This document shows, one piece after another, positions 1 to 11,146 of a stretch of DNA of 64,000 nucleotides (positions within the stretch are counted from its first letter, which is position 1; each line of letters opens with the position of its first letter). The stretch comes from Corydoras sp. C115 (taxonomy: Eukaryota > Chordata > Actinopteri > Siluriformes > Callichthyidae), in contig JAFMOC010000006.1 of NCBI GenBank assembly GCA_019802505.1, positions 4,449,501-4,513,500 of the forward strand. The letters run 5' to 3'. Made by a program: the position numbers and the translations under genes. The notes beneath the pieces are model-generated. The model was given only the letters and a program-made list of their open reading frames with translations. It was not told where the DNA came from and ran no database searches.

Positions 1-852
1 CAAACAAAGGTTACTGTACCAAATATTAACATTCATTTTCACAGGTGTTCAAATGCTTATTTGCAGCAGTAACACACAAACAAATAATTTCAATAATCAT
101 AAATTGTAATTTTACATATACTGTATAATGAACTTTAGTTCATTGCCAGTTGTTAAATATAGTAGTGATTAGGTACAAATAGTAATTACTATCTTGTGTG
201 ATTACATAACCTATATTTGCAATATGACACAAATTCTTTATTATCTACCTTTTAAGGGCTTTAAATCTCTTTTTATGCAAACATAGCTTAGACCTGCACG
301 TAAACTACCAGTCTCTAACACAGAAAGAAAATAGTTTTAGAACAACCCAGTTACATATTATTTTGCCCGTTCGCAGGTTTATCAACACTGCCATTTTTTG
401 TTTCCTTCCCCAGTAGGCGTGTCCATGGTGCAGGTACAAGGCTGAGCTGACAATGTAGCTGCAAATCATCATAAGTTTGAGTCAATGATTTGAATTCCCG
501 GTGTTTTTTTTTTTTTTTTTTTTCATGATGCTGCTAAAATTCATTTCAGGCTGCTAAAAACTAGGTTAAGTGGATGGAATCCCCGTTGTTTGGAGTACAA
601 GAGGTCAAACACTCTTCCACAGAGCTTCCCTTTTAACTTGAACTATGACTGTGAGCCTTTCCACCCTCTGGATGTTAATAAAGAAAATTGGGAGGAGGAA
701 CCTTTTAACAGGAAAAAATTAGGCAAATTTGAACTCACAGGTGAAAATTGCACAGCACAGCAGTTATCTTTCTTTTTTTCAATGAGCTGCTCAGCCTTTT
801 GCTCCTCATTGCACACATAAGCAGGAGGCAATTAGTCACACAGACATGTTGT
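1..852. other. non-coding, AT-rich stretch
   Basis: No gene or recognisable transposon is seen. A run of about 20 T lies at 504-523. The short open frames here have no domain signature and no splice context. Confidence 0.5.
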
Positions 853-1213
853 CTGCGCAACCATCCATCCATCCATTATCTTCCACTTTATCCTTTACTA
901 GGGTCGTGGGGGGTTCCTTATGCCCATCCAGGGGAGAACGTTTCGGGCGCTGGGCAGATACACCCAGGACAGGGCGCCAATCTATCGCTGGGCACACACT
1001 CACACAGACACACACACACTACATGGGGCAATTTAGAGAATTCATTTGACCATGATCCATGTTTTTGGACTGTGGGAGGAAACCAGAGAATCCACGCAGA
1101 CACGGGGAGAACATGGAAACTCCACCCAGATTGGGATTCGAACCAGGAATCCCTAGCACTGAGAGGTAATTGTGCTAACCACTAAGCCACCGTGCCGTCC
1201 ACTGCGCAACCAT
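853..1213 (-). repeat. tRNA-headed SINE, full copy with 12-bp target duplication
   Basis: This is a reverse-strand copy of the window's main SINE family. Read on the - strand it opens with a tRNA-like head (A-box-like GCTTAGTGGTTAGCAC, B-box-like GGTTCGAATCC). A conserved body follows (the part around CCTCCCACAGTCCAAAAAC and GCCCTGTCCTGGGTG), then a tail of GGATAAAG..GATAATGGATGG type. The 12-bp direct repeat CTGCGCAACCAT at 853-864 and 1202-1213 bounds the element (865-1201), so it entered by target-primed reverse transcription. The head is not a functional tRNA gene. The family resembles Mermaid-type fish SINEs, but that name is from memory. Confidence 0.88.
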
Positions 1214-1706
1214 TTACCTGATTTCATTTCCTGACTTTGCCTTCCATTTACAAACGCCACGCAATCACGCCCTGCTCCAGTGGCTCCACCAAATGAAGGT
1301 TACACAGAGATCACATGTTAGTGTCTTGCTCTTCAACCCTTTTAGTTTCAAGTGTTGGCTAGTAAAGGGCACAGCCAGTCATGGCTGACATTCTTTTGTG
1401 GAGGAGAGAGTCAGTCACAGGTCTGATGCATTGCATTGCCTGTAACTGTGGTGGGGAAATGTGACATGAGGGCATATTTGTGAAAGGCATTTGTGATCAG
1501 ATAAATCGATCTACCTGCAATGTGTCTGTGTGCCTAGAGAAGTGAGATTGCTGTGCTGTGTCTGTGCTCATACCTGTATTCATATTGAGCTGGTTTATTA
1601 TTTGATCTCATGCTGTGAGAAGAACAATTTATGCTGTGGGAACACCAGCCAACACATAGGTTTAAATGTACATTTCAAATTTTATATGTAAATAAAGCCA
1701 ATTCCA

Positions 1707-1846
1707 GGGGCGGCAGGTGGTTTAGTGGTTAGCCCGTTCGTATTCCAGGTTCGGGAGCCGTTTCAAAATAAATTGAACGCTCTAAATTGTCCCATATAGT
1801 GTGTTTATGTGTCCGTCTTTGTGAGTGAGTGTTCCCAGCAATATTG
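1707..1846 (+). repeat. SINE, internally deleted copy
   Basis: The tRNA-like head (GGTTTAGTGGTTAGC) is followed directly by the middle of the body (GCTCTAAATTGTCCCATATA and the GT-rich stretch). The central part from the B box to the CCTCCCACAG motif is missing or unrecognisable. It belongs to the same family as the copy ending at 1201. Confidence 0.7.
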
Positions 1847-4800
1847 TCTAAAATATCTATTCCTCTTGTTGTGACTTAAATGTGATAGCAATACAGGTAG
1901 CAAGGCCATGTGAAATGTTCAGTTTATACTTACTGACCGTGTTTGTTACAAAACTAATTATGCTAAATGTAAATGATAGGTCTGAAATCACAAATATTGA
2001 CATATTTTTCTTATTTCAAAAAGTCATGCCTTGGAATAATTATACCAAAAATGATCTCAACTCCCATCCTCATCTTCTGCAGATGCTATTCTATGAGGGC
2101 AGAAAAACCTGAAGTGCACCATCTGTTATACCCCTATTTAAATGCAGTAGCTGGAGCAGTGGAGTGATCAGTGGTATGTTAGAGCAAACATAGCAATTAA
2201 GCTAATTAAGTTCCTGCAGATTCCCTTTGATTTAAGGCAGTTGGAAGAAGATGATTTCGGGAAACATTGGTTCTCTTTCATTGCTGTGCTGTAATGATGA
2301 TGATGATGCTGCTATGGTTTTAATATCAGCTGGAGTAAATTGCTTGCTGGGAAGTTGTCACCAGCTGAGGTCTGTAGAGTGAAGAACAATCATGATGACA
2401 AGGCTGCTGTCTCGTGTCATTTCAGTCAGTTCAACTGTCAATCAGACACTAAAGGCTTTAATATATATTGTAAAAGACATTCCAGAATAAAGGTTAAAGT
2501 GAACACACACAAACACACACACACGGTGGTCCAACTGCATAGGAAATACATTTTTAGGAAAGTGGTTCTGGTGCCTGTTGCCATTACCATTCCCATACAA
2601 ATGACAAAAAAAACACAAGCCAATTCTAATTATTGTAGAAGGAAATCTAAGCATGCAAAGATATACACTGACATGGGGAGAACATGCAAACTCCTCACAG
2701 GAAGAACCCTGTCAGTCTGGTTAAAAATGTAATCTTCTTGATGCAAGTACATCAAAATGATCTTAAAACATTCAACCAGTACCATCACAAGCATATTTGG
2801 TCTTAAACACTCTTAAACACTCCTACCTTACTTTAACCAAATGACAAGAGATTGTGACAGTATTTTAATAAAAAATAAAAGAGCTACAGAACAATGCAAG
2901 TTACAATTTTATAAGAATCTAAGAGCATTCAAACAATATTCTGATTATTCCTGGTACATGTCCAGTCCAGGTCATTTATCATTTCAAAACTGATGTGGAG
3001 TCATTCACTCAATGTTCAAATAGGTTTCCTCAAAACTGTGCATTCTAATAAATGATACTTATAAGCCTATATAACTTATGCTTAGATCAGGTCCTAACTA
3101 AAGTAATGTTCTCCAACATGTAATGTATGATTTGTTTAAATTGTCTGCACTGCCCTCTGAATTTACAAAAAAAATGTGTTTTTAAAAAACAGTAACATGA
3201 AAAACCTACTTTGGCCTTCTGTTTGGTTTGCCACCAGCTGATAATGCTTATTCTGAGCTGCATACCCTATCATACAGAGCTGTGCAGTAAAATCAGGAGG
3301 GGATCTGTGAAGGGCAGAGCTCCAGAAAAATACAGGGTAACAGTGTTATTCCACCTTACTGAGTTTTATGTTGCTACGCTGCTTAAGGGAATACATAAAG
3401 TCACTCCTTGGTGTGAATCTGTGTAAGCTTATGTGCAACTCTGCCCTCTAGCCCTATTTATTTTCTATGGTGCTTTATTTAAATGTTATGCAAGGGTGAG
3501 GTAAAAACGGCTCAAATTCCATGTTTTTTTTTTTTTAATCCTCTGCCTGAAAATAAGCTACCGACCCTCCACATGAAACATATTTTCATACATTTTATTG
3601 CACAGTTGTACCATAAGATGACACCTTTGGTTTAATGGTAATGTAGTTGACCAAAGAATATGGCTAATATTTTATGTAAAAAAAACTGATTTGCAAAAAC
3701 ATATATTAATTAATAATTTTTTCTAAATAACATTTAGAACATCTGAAAAGTTTTGATTTATAAAATAATATATACATATATTAGGCACCATTAACTACAG
3801 TGCATTTCAAACACAATCAAATGTGATGCATTAAAATTACTCATATTCTAAATCTATGTCCATGCAAGTACTGAGGGCTATTTGCTGTAGTGAGCTTCTG
3901 AAGTCTGGATCAAAATCTCGGAAGGGCAGTACTAAGCACAAGGCACCAATGCCAGCAGCGGGTAGGCATCTGAGCAGACTTCCCACAGCTGACACACATG
4001 CTCATACCACTCAGCCTGAACACACAGATGTGGGTCATCAGACATCTGCTTGTCTAATTCTCTTCCATATTCATTTTAATAACCGCTCCCATAATCATGA
4101 GATTACTGGAATATTAACAAGCAGCCTTAAAGTGGCAGGCCAGGCTCTGGCTAAGAAGAAGGTGCAGTGCAGAGCACCATATGGTCTAACAGTATTTTTT
4201 TTAAATCAACACAATAATAAAATTTTAAAACCTTATGTGCTTAACGCATAAATTTGAACACTTGAAAAAATAACATAGATCAAGTGTTTTAAAACAGGAC
4301 AAGAATCGTAAACTTTAGATATGCTTCCTTTCTCAACCTTCAGATTCTTTAAATCATCCAGGCAATTATTCGGTTTCAACACATGAAGATGTTACAACAT
4401 TTATGTGTTCACTCTTTTTATTGAACTTTGTCCTGTCACACACAGACCAAGAACAGTCTCCAGATCTATGCTCTGGCCAACCTATGAGCTTTATGGCAAC
4501 CATGGAGAACTAAGAGCAGCTAATAGAAAGGGTATGCGGTCAACAGAGTAAAACTTGCTAAACGATACTGATGTTGGAATGGGTAGACAGACACCTGAAG
4601 CTTTAGTGTAGTCTGTAAATGGAAAAACCTTTCTGCATTGGATAAATTTTGGCTTAAAGAGGGAGAAATGTATAATGTATAAATGTTTTCGAAACTGGTC
4701 TTGGCCCATTGGTCATTAATTAAATTAGTAATAAACTAATATAATACAAGTTGAAATTGGTAAAAAAAAATAGTTTCAAATAAAGTTGTAAACTCTCTGA

Positions 4801-5489
4801 ATACTTACAGCTTTCTTCTTGGGTTGACAGGCTTAAGCAGTCTTTTTACTTCATTCATACCATATGTAATCTTGATCACTCTTATTCTTTTTGAATGATT
4901 AGCTAATTTGTTTTAGTCTGCTTTGTTTTTTGCCAAGCACAAATTAGTAAACGCTTACTTTGTTTAGCCATGTAATAGAACACATCTGTCTATGAGGTTA
5001 TCTTTCCTATTTATCTTTAAACATAAACCCTTGATCTTTTTTTCAAGTCATCCTCCCAATTAATGAAATCTCATTGAATCTTTTTGATGGGGCTTAATGT
5101 AAAAAACAAAATGATGCCATTTTTGGGGACAATAGTTTTGAAGCTGCCTAGAATGTAGCCATAAATATTTATTTTCTACATCTTAGTTTAATTGTACTGA
5201 ACTACTGTATATATATAAAAACATATGCTTAATGGATTTTAATTAATATGTAGTTTACCTAATTTACTATATGATAAAATCTATTTAATCTACTAGTCTG
5301 AATTATTTTAAATTCAAGAATGTATGCCTTTATTTATGCTCTGCAGCGCAAATTAAGGCAATTAAGCCCTTGAAAATTGATACAAACAATTGCTATAGGT
5401 GTCCTATTTTTTGTTGATTACTTACAAATCCCAAATTCTTTATTGGTATTCTTGTAAAAGACTACAATAATAAGCTTCAGGAAAGGATT
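1847..5489. other. non-coding stretch, no gene seen
   Basis: AT-rich intergenic DNA. A short fragment at 2668-2695 (ACATGGGGAGAACATGCAAA) resembles the body of fish SINEs. A (CA)n run lies at 2503-2523. No exon with convincing splice sites or protein similarity was recognised. Confidence 0.45.
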
Positions 5490-6030
5490 AAGACAGTATT
5501 GCACTGCAGGACAAAGCACATTGTTATCATAATGGCAAAAGAAGGCAATTATCAAAAGAAGACAGACAAAGAATTATAACTCTTTAAAGTGTATGTTTGT
5601 CTACAAACAAAGTCGAGGTGTGAATTTGAACAGTTTTCTGTTGTATGAAAATGTTTTGAAATTTGGATTAATCAGCAGATCACGACACAACATATTCAAA
5701 CACAACTTAATGCAGGTCAAAATAAATAGGCTTTCATTTCAACTGTGAAGAAAAAACTTCATGCTGCAGGTCTGACAAGTCAAGTAACAATAAGAAACCC
5801 ACTGCTAAGCCTGCAAAATTAAGCCTTGTCTGGACCAACCAGTACCTACAGTGGGTTATTGATGACTGAAAGAAGGTTTTTTTGGACTAAAGAAAATGAA
5901 TTTGAAATATCTGGTACATCACACAGGGTTTTTATATGCTGTTGAGGAAGTGAAAGAATGGTTCCTTGGTGAGTGACACCAACTGTAAAACATGGAGTAG
6001 GAAGCGAGATGGACAAGGGCTTTGAAAATA
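5490..6030 (+). pseudogene. Tc1-like transposase relic
   Basis: The stretch reads like the middle of a Tc1/mariner-family transposase gene, with many frameshifts and stops. The recognisable run goes from the N-terminal DNA-binding part (about 5590-5780) to the sequence around the first catalytic Asp, which is itself altered (about 5860-5900). It ends in a glycine-rich segment (about 5975-6010, 'CCAACTGTAAAACATGGAGT'). No open frame survives and no terminal inverted repeats were found. It looks much older than the Tc1 copy at 52.7-54.4 kb and seems to belong to a different Tc1 subfamily. The call rests on recognition by eye. Confidence 0.6.
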
Positions 6031-6648
6031 TCAATAAAAATGGACAAATAGAGTGTATTTATATATATATAGTAAATAAATTCTAGCCACCTTGTAAGGT
6101 ACATCACTCTATTTCTAAAACTCATTATTCCATTTATCACCTCTATTTACCTTATAGATGTACCTTGGAGTTCATACAGTTACACCTTATAATTAAACAC
6201 ACACACCACCACCACCACAGAGCAGGAGAGTATATAGGTGTTGGTTGATAATTGTGGGTTAGATTCTTGGTATATTGTTGGAGTTTTTAAACACTGTTTA
6301 GTCAGTGTGCCCTCTGTGAGGTACATCAAACACATTGCATTGCTCCATAGCTTTAAAATCTGAGACAGTAGCTTATCTCTTGCTGCACAGTTTGAGTTAC
6401 TCATTCTTCATCAGTTGCCAGTATCAGTATCAGTTGTCATCATGCAGCTTACAGGATGCTGGTAAACATTTATAGTTGTTGGATCATTCTGAGTTGAACT
6501 GTGGTACTGGCATGATTAAAAGCTTAAGCAGCATAGCTGTGTCTGGTATACTAATGCCATACAATACACACTAACACAACACCACCACACCACACCAATT
6601 TCACTGCAGTGCTGAAATTCATCCAAATAATTTATGCTGTGTATAGGT

Positions 6649-7140
6649 TGAAGGGATAAAAATTTGTGATTTGTAAGTACTTTGTGTTCAAGGGAATTAG
6701 CGCATTCGATAACGATGGGGCAATCTGGCTGACAGTTGCCCAAGGCCTATATTTCATGAAAACTAGATGCATCTGGTGCCTGGTGGATAAAGATCAAGGG
6801 CAGCTGAGCTGTATCGAGCTCCCCCAGATATGGGATGGAACGGTGTGTTCACCCCCCCATAGAACTCCTTCGACAAGTTGTTTCAGAATAAGCAGAACGG
6901 GGGATGGGTGTTTCAATAAATACGGCCAGAAACTGATCTTCGGGGCTCTGTCTTGGTGGGACCGGTGTGGTGCTGAGATCAGAGTCGGATCGCGATCTTG
7001 GGCTTGTCTTGGACGAACACTGCTTTGACTCGGTTTGTCATAAATAAACCGCTTGATTCGAATAACTCTGAAATCATCTGTACTGTGCTTTTTGACACCT
7101 TCGAAATTGGTTCATCGGGGAAATTTCAGATTTCCTAACA
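6649..7140 (+). repeat. 5' LTR of the endogenous retrovirus
   Basis: It starts TGAAGGG and ends CCTAACA, matching the repeat at 10675-11143 nearly base for base. A poly(A) signal AATAAA lies at 7043-7048, as expected for the R region. About 20 bases around 6710-6732 (the 'GATAACGATGGGGCAATCTG' part) are absent from the 3' copy, and a number of single-base differences are scattered along it. The two LTRs have therefore diverged since insertion. Open frames inside it are chance frames. Confidence 0.88.
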
Positions 7141-7142
7141 AT

Positions 7143-7160
7143 TGGTAGCAGGGGATGGTT
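7143..7160 (+). other. retroviral primer-binding site, initiator-Met tRNA type
   Basis: TGGTAGCAGGGGATGGTT begins two bases after the LTR. It is complementary to the 3' end of vertebrate initiator methionine tRNA at all but one position (G instead of the expected A at the 10th base). Use of this tRNA is more typical of some LTR retrotransposons than of most mammalian retroviruses. Confidence 0.75.
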
Positions 7161-8790
7161 AAGGTTGTTGATTGCAGTGCAGATAATCGGGTTGATTGCT
7201 TGATTCCAACGATAGAACTTACGCGGTACTCACAGGCCGGCCAATAAGGTAAGAAGGACCCTTGCTCCTATATTTAGCTGAAAAACAATATAATTAGCTG
7301 TGACTGGTGAATAAGGACTAAGTTGGAATGTGAATTAAATTAATACAATTGGAATTGCTAACTGAAATTAAGTGTATAAATTTAAGTGTTGAAGTGTGTT
7401 GTGTTCTTCCAAGGCTTTGTGGATTTTTGTGGATTTGTGTATGGATTATAATTGTGTTTTGAAAAGTTGCTGAATGCTGGGTTTTACTGAAAGGTCATGA
7501 CCAAGGGATTGTGAAAATCCTGTATTTGCGTTACTGAGGCGAACGGGGTAGCTCCCTGTGTGTGTACAGTCACGGACTGACCCGTCTCGACAAATTGAGT
7601 AGCTCCCAGGGGGTTCAAGGCCCATCTGCAGAGCACAATACGGGTTTTGGGCGCAAGTAAATTCACAGTGTCTTGGTAGGTAAATTGGTCAAGGTGATTG
7701 GGTTCAAGACCCAAAAGCCACACAAGTAGGTAAATGTGAATTGGTCAAGGTGATTGGGATCAAGACCCAAAAGAACCGTAAATTAATTAAATTAAATTAA
7801 ATTGCTCAGTCCTGGTGGGTTCATGTCCCAGAGGGCGGTAAATCAAGTTTGATTTAGGTAAAAGAGTTTAGGAGGAGACACTTGTGCTCGCGGGTAAGTG
7901 AAATATAAAAGTGAAATTCAGCATACAACAATAAAGCAGCTGCATTTGTGGGATATTGCTCGTGAACGCACGAGAGAGGTTGAATAGAGAGTGTTAGAGT
8001 GGTAACTAATAATTAACTACACTAGACCGGACTGACTGACATTAACTAATGAGGACAAAATTATGAGGTTATATTTTTTCCAGGTCGAAGTTTGAGAAAA
8101 TGTTTTGCCATGACATATATAAGACAAATGATTAACGTTATGACTTTTTTGCAACATTGTTGTTTATAAATTGTTTGATAAAGGTTTCATTTTTCCTCCA
8201 GGTAATGAACTTAAGGTGGCCTAATTTTCAAATTTTACATTGAACAGGAGAAATATGAGTTTATTAAACTTATGTTGTGCGATTTGTATAAAGAATAGAA
8301 AAATTTAATTTTGTTTGATGTTGTATTTAACTTTACTAACCAAACAAGTCAATTTGCAGGTTCTAGTGGACAGAACTGACTGTGCAGTTTGATGATAATT
8401 TTATAATAATTTGATAATTATTGATTAATAATAATAATAATAACCCCTGGTTGTTTGATTTTTCAATCAAATCTTGGTAATAATTTTAATGATTATGTGT
8501 TGTGTGACCGTCATCTCCATTGCATATGATCCACATGCAATGAGGGGTGGACCAGTAATAGTAAATTACTTCAAGGTGGACCAGTAGTAAATTACTTCAA
8601 GGAAAATCAACAAGATCACTTTAACTGATAACATTACAGATTCCTGTACACCTTGATTAATTATTTGTGAAATAATAACGTCATTTTGATCTGGATATTT
8701 CTTAAAAAAAAAATTATAATAATAAATTGAATGTTGTTTTGTTTTAGAAAGGGTGGAGGCTAAAGCTATATTTTTTTTAAGTACTAAAGT
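7161..8790 (+). other. retroviral leader and unrecognised internal region
   Basis: There is no usable coding frame. The part from about 7490 to 7860 contains imperfect direct repeats sharing TTGGTCAAGGTGATTGGG at 7685 and 7741. A strong splice-donor match (CGG|GTAAGTG) lies at 7891-7900 and could have served a spliced env message. From about 8050 to 8780 the sequence becomes very AT-rich and no gag-like coding was recognised. It may be host-like filler, or gag decayed beyond recognition by eye. Confidence 0.5.
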
Positions 8791-8792
8791 TT

Positions 8793-9266
8793 TTGTTTTC
8801 AAGTACAAGGTATATGGCAGCCTTAGCAGTGGTTCTAAATAAAATCGTGCACCTAGTAATGTGTCACCCATTAGTTGAGAACACAACCCATGGGGTGATT
8901 GCCTCTCACATCTACAGCATTGACGCTATCAAAACTGCAAACATGGCAATACATGCAAACACCACCTCACTGCGAGCAACACAGCTGTGAACATTTATAC
9001 AGACTCAGCATACGCCTATTCTACAGTACACATAGATGGACCACAATGGATGCAGAGAAGTTTCAAAACGGCCTAAGGGGGTCCTATTAAACATTATGCG
9101 CACATACATAAGCTACTGGAAGCAGTACAGCTGCCTAAACAGGTGGCCATCATTAAATGTAAAGGCCACTCCACTAAGGGGGACATGGAGGCACAGGGAA
9201 AGGAGGTGGCCAATCGGGCGGCAAAAAAGGCAGGGGGTTACACTGTCAAGCAATTTGTGGTATTAG
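8793..9266 (+). pseudogene. retroviral pol remnant (connection + RNase H)
   Basis: The first part (8793-8985) resembles the connection region between reverse transcriptase and RNase H. From 8999 the frame encodes an RNase H-type TDSAYAY stretch with a catalytic-type Asp. A conserved His-containing segment follows (about 9150-9180), then a final Ala-rich helix (about 9205-9240). Frame changes near 8985, 9070-9080 and 9140 break it. The reverse-transcriptase core upstream and integrase downstream are absent. It is a fossil with no likely activity. Confidence 0.65.
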
Positions 9267-10045
9267 ATTGGTGCCAAACAGACATCACCTACAACAACAC
9301 GGAGGTGGGGCCGTGGGCCCGATGGGGTTATATTATTATTGTGGGAAACACACCTTAGTGGTAAGAATGCCACCCCTAGCTGTTGGCCGATGTGCCAAGC
9401 TAAAGCTGTTGGCTCCTCTTACTCTCATAGGTTTAAGGGGGGGCGAACCCCAAAGGAGAAGGTGAGTAGTCGGTAGCTTTTATTTATATAGGGACTCACC
9501 CACTTATATAGACTCAATCGGGGTGCCTAGGGGGGTGCCAAACGAGTTCAAACTGGCAAACCAAGTGGCAGCAGAAAATATTCCACTGATATCGGCCCTT
9601 TTTCCAGTGACTCCCAACAAAAACATGGATAGGATAAATTTCATACATTACAATGTACTTCGTCTCACTAATCTCACTAGAGATGCAATAGAGGGACTAA
9701 GTGAACAGTTGCATGTGACGTCACTTGTGGCCTACAGAACAGAAAAGCCTTAGACATGCTCCTGGCAGAAAAAGTGGGTGTTCGCGTAAGCACTTGATGG
9801 GTCCGTAACCAAGCACTTGATGGGTCCGTAACCAAGGCCCTCAACGGGTTGCATAAATTATTACAGGAAATGCATGAGGTCTCCGGAATAGATAACCCCC
9901 TGGAATCATGGATGAATAATATTTTTGTCAGTAGTTAATCACGTCACTCTTCATGTCTATTGCTGTGTTCGTTGCTATACTGGTAACCTGTGGGTGCCGG
10001 TGCATACCATGTCTGAGAGTTCTGTTAACTAGATCACATAATTAA
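9267..10045 (+). pseudogene. retroviral env remnant
   Basis: Several short frames together look like pieces of a retroviral envelope gene. Cysteine- and tryptophan-containing surface-like fragments lie at about 9267-9470. A transmembrane-subunit ectodomain part lies at 9523-9753. A final frame at 9950-10045 encodes a hydrophobic membrane-spanning segment and a short cysteine-rich tail ending in TAA. The pieces are in different frames, and a 23-bp tandem duplication (9788-9833) interrupts the gene. No functional product is possible as it stands. Confidence 0.6.
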
Positions 10046-10578
10046 CACCATGGTGCTGTGGACAGTTAAATTGGGCTCGGGGATGAGGAGCCAGATAGAC
10101 AAGAAATCAGTTATGCTTAAACAATGCCCAGGATCACATCTTGTTTCCATTTATGAATTTATTTTCCTTCTCATTTTCCTATCTCTCTCTTTTTCCCTCT
10201 AAGACATTAACCCAGTAGGGGAGATAACACACTGCATGCACATGCTTTAGTATAGCATTAAAAGTACACATAGGGCATCAGAAATTCGTAGGTCGTGACC
10301 GGAGACCTGGGGAAACGGAGAGAAGGCTGGACACCTAGTGATGGACGGAGGTAACAACACTGCAGGTGTGGGGCACCTGAGTGGCGGACACCCATTGCGG
10401 TGACATGTGCAGGACCACCCACAGCCCCGAGACTCTGATAACGAGTAGAGTATGAAACCGTATATTATTAGAGTTTCAAAAATCTGAGTGTTTTATTTTT
10501 TAGATTCATGTACTGATTTTAGAGCTCACATGCACAGCACACTGACGTAGGAGAACTCTGAACATCAGCACCACTTAT

Positions 10579-10674
10579 GAGGCAAATTCACAAATGGGGC
10601 AAATTCACAAATGGGACAAATTCACAATGGGGCAAATTTGATGGGCGTGTTGAGGGGCACGCCCAAAGGGGGAT
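10579..10674 (+). repeat. short tandem repeats and purine tract before 3' LTR
   Basis: Three to four imperfect units of about 18-20 bp (core GGCAAATTCACAAATGG) lie at 10579-10640. The tract AAAGGGGGATT at 10665-10675 directly precedes the LTR and is the likely polypurine tract that primed plus-strand synthesis. Confidence 0.55.
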
Positions 10675-11143
10675 TGAAGGGATAAAAATTTGTGATTTGT
10701 AAGTACTTTGAGTTCAATGGAATTAGCGCATGGCCGACAGTTGTCCAAGGCCTATATTTCATGAAAACTAGATGCACCTTGCATCTGGTGGATAAAGCTC
10801 AAGGGCAGCTGAGCTGTATCGAGCTCCCCCAGATAAGGGATGGAACGGCGTGTTCACCCCCCCATAGAACTCCTTCTACAAGTTGTTTCAGAATAAGCAG
10901 AACGAGGGATGGGTGTTTCAATAAATACGGTCAGAAACTGGACTTCGGGGCTCTGTCTTGGTGGGCGGTGAGGTGCTGAGATCAGAGTTGGATCGCGATC
11001 TTGGGCTTGTCTTGGACGAACACTGCTTTGACTCGGTTTGTCATAAATAAACCGTTTGATTCGAATAACTCTGAAATCATCTGTACTGTGCTTTTTGACG
11101 CCTTCAAAATTGGTTCATCGGGGAAATTTCAGATTTCCTAACA
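10675..11143 (+). repeat. 3' LTR of the endogenous retrovirus
   Basis: This is the direct repeat of 6649-7140 with the same TGAAGGG start and CCTAACA end. The poly(A) signal AATAAA is at 11046-11051. It lacks about 20 bases present in the 5' copy. Confidence 0.88.
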
Positions 11144-11146
11144 GGT

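Larger units (their letters stand above)
6649..11143 (+). mobile_element. endogenous retrovirus, internally deleted, two LTRs
   Basis: Two direct repeats of about 490 and 469 bp (6649-7140 and 10675-11143) flank about 3.5 kb. A primer-binding site lies 2 bases after the first repeat and a purine-rich tract abuts the second. The interior holds a long leader, degraded pol remnants (connection and RNase H parts) and degraded env remnants. No gag, protease, reverse-transcriptase core or integrase was recognised, so a large part has been lost. The pol and env character suggests a class I (gamma/epsilon-like) element. A target duplication is ambiguous: AGGT precedes the first LTR and AGGT also occurs at 11143-11146, overlapping the last LTR base. 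The copy is defective: every coding remnant is broken. Confidence 0.85.

Noticed and set aside
6666..10979. Open frames of 95-120 codons inside the two LTRs
   Set aside because: They occupy LTR promoter and R/U5 sequence and contain no recognisable domain.
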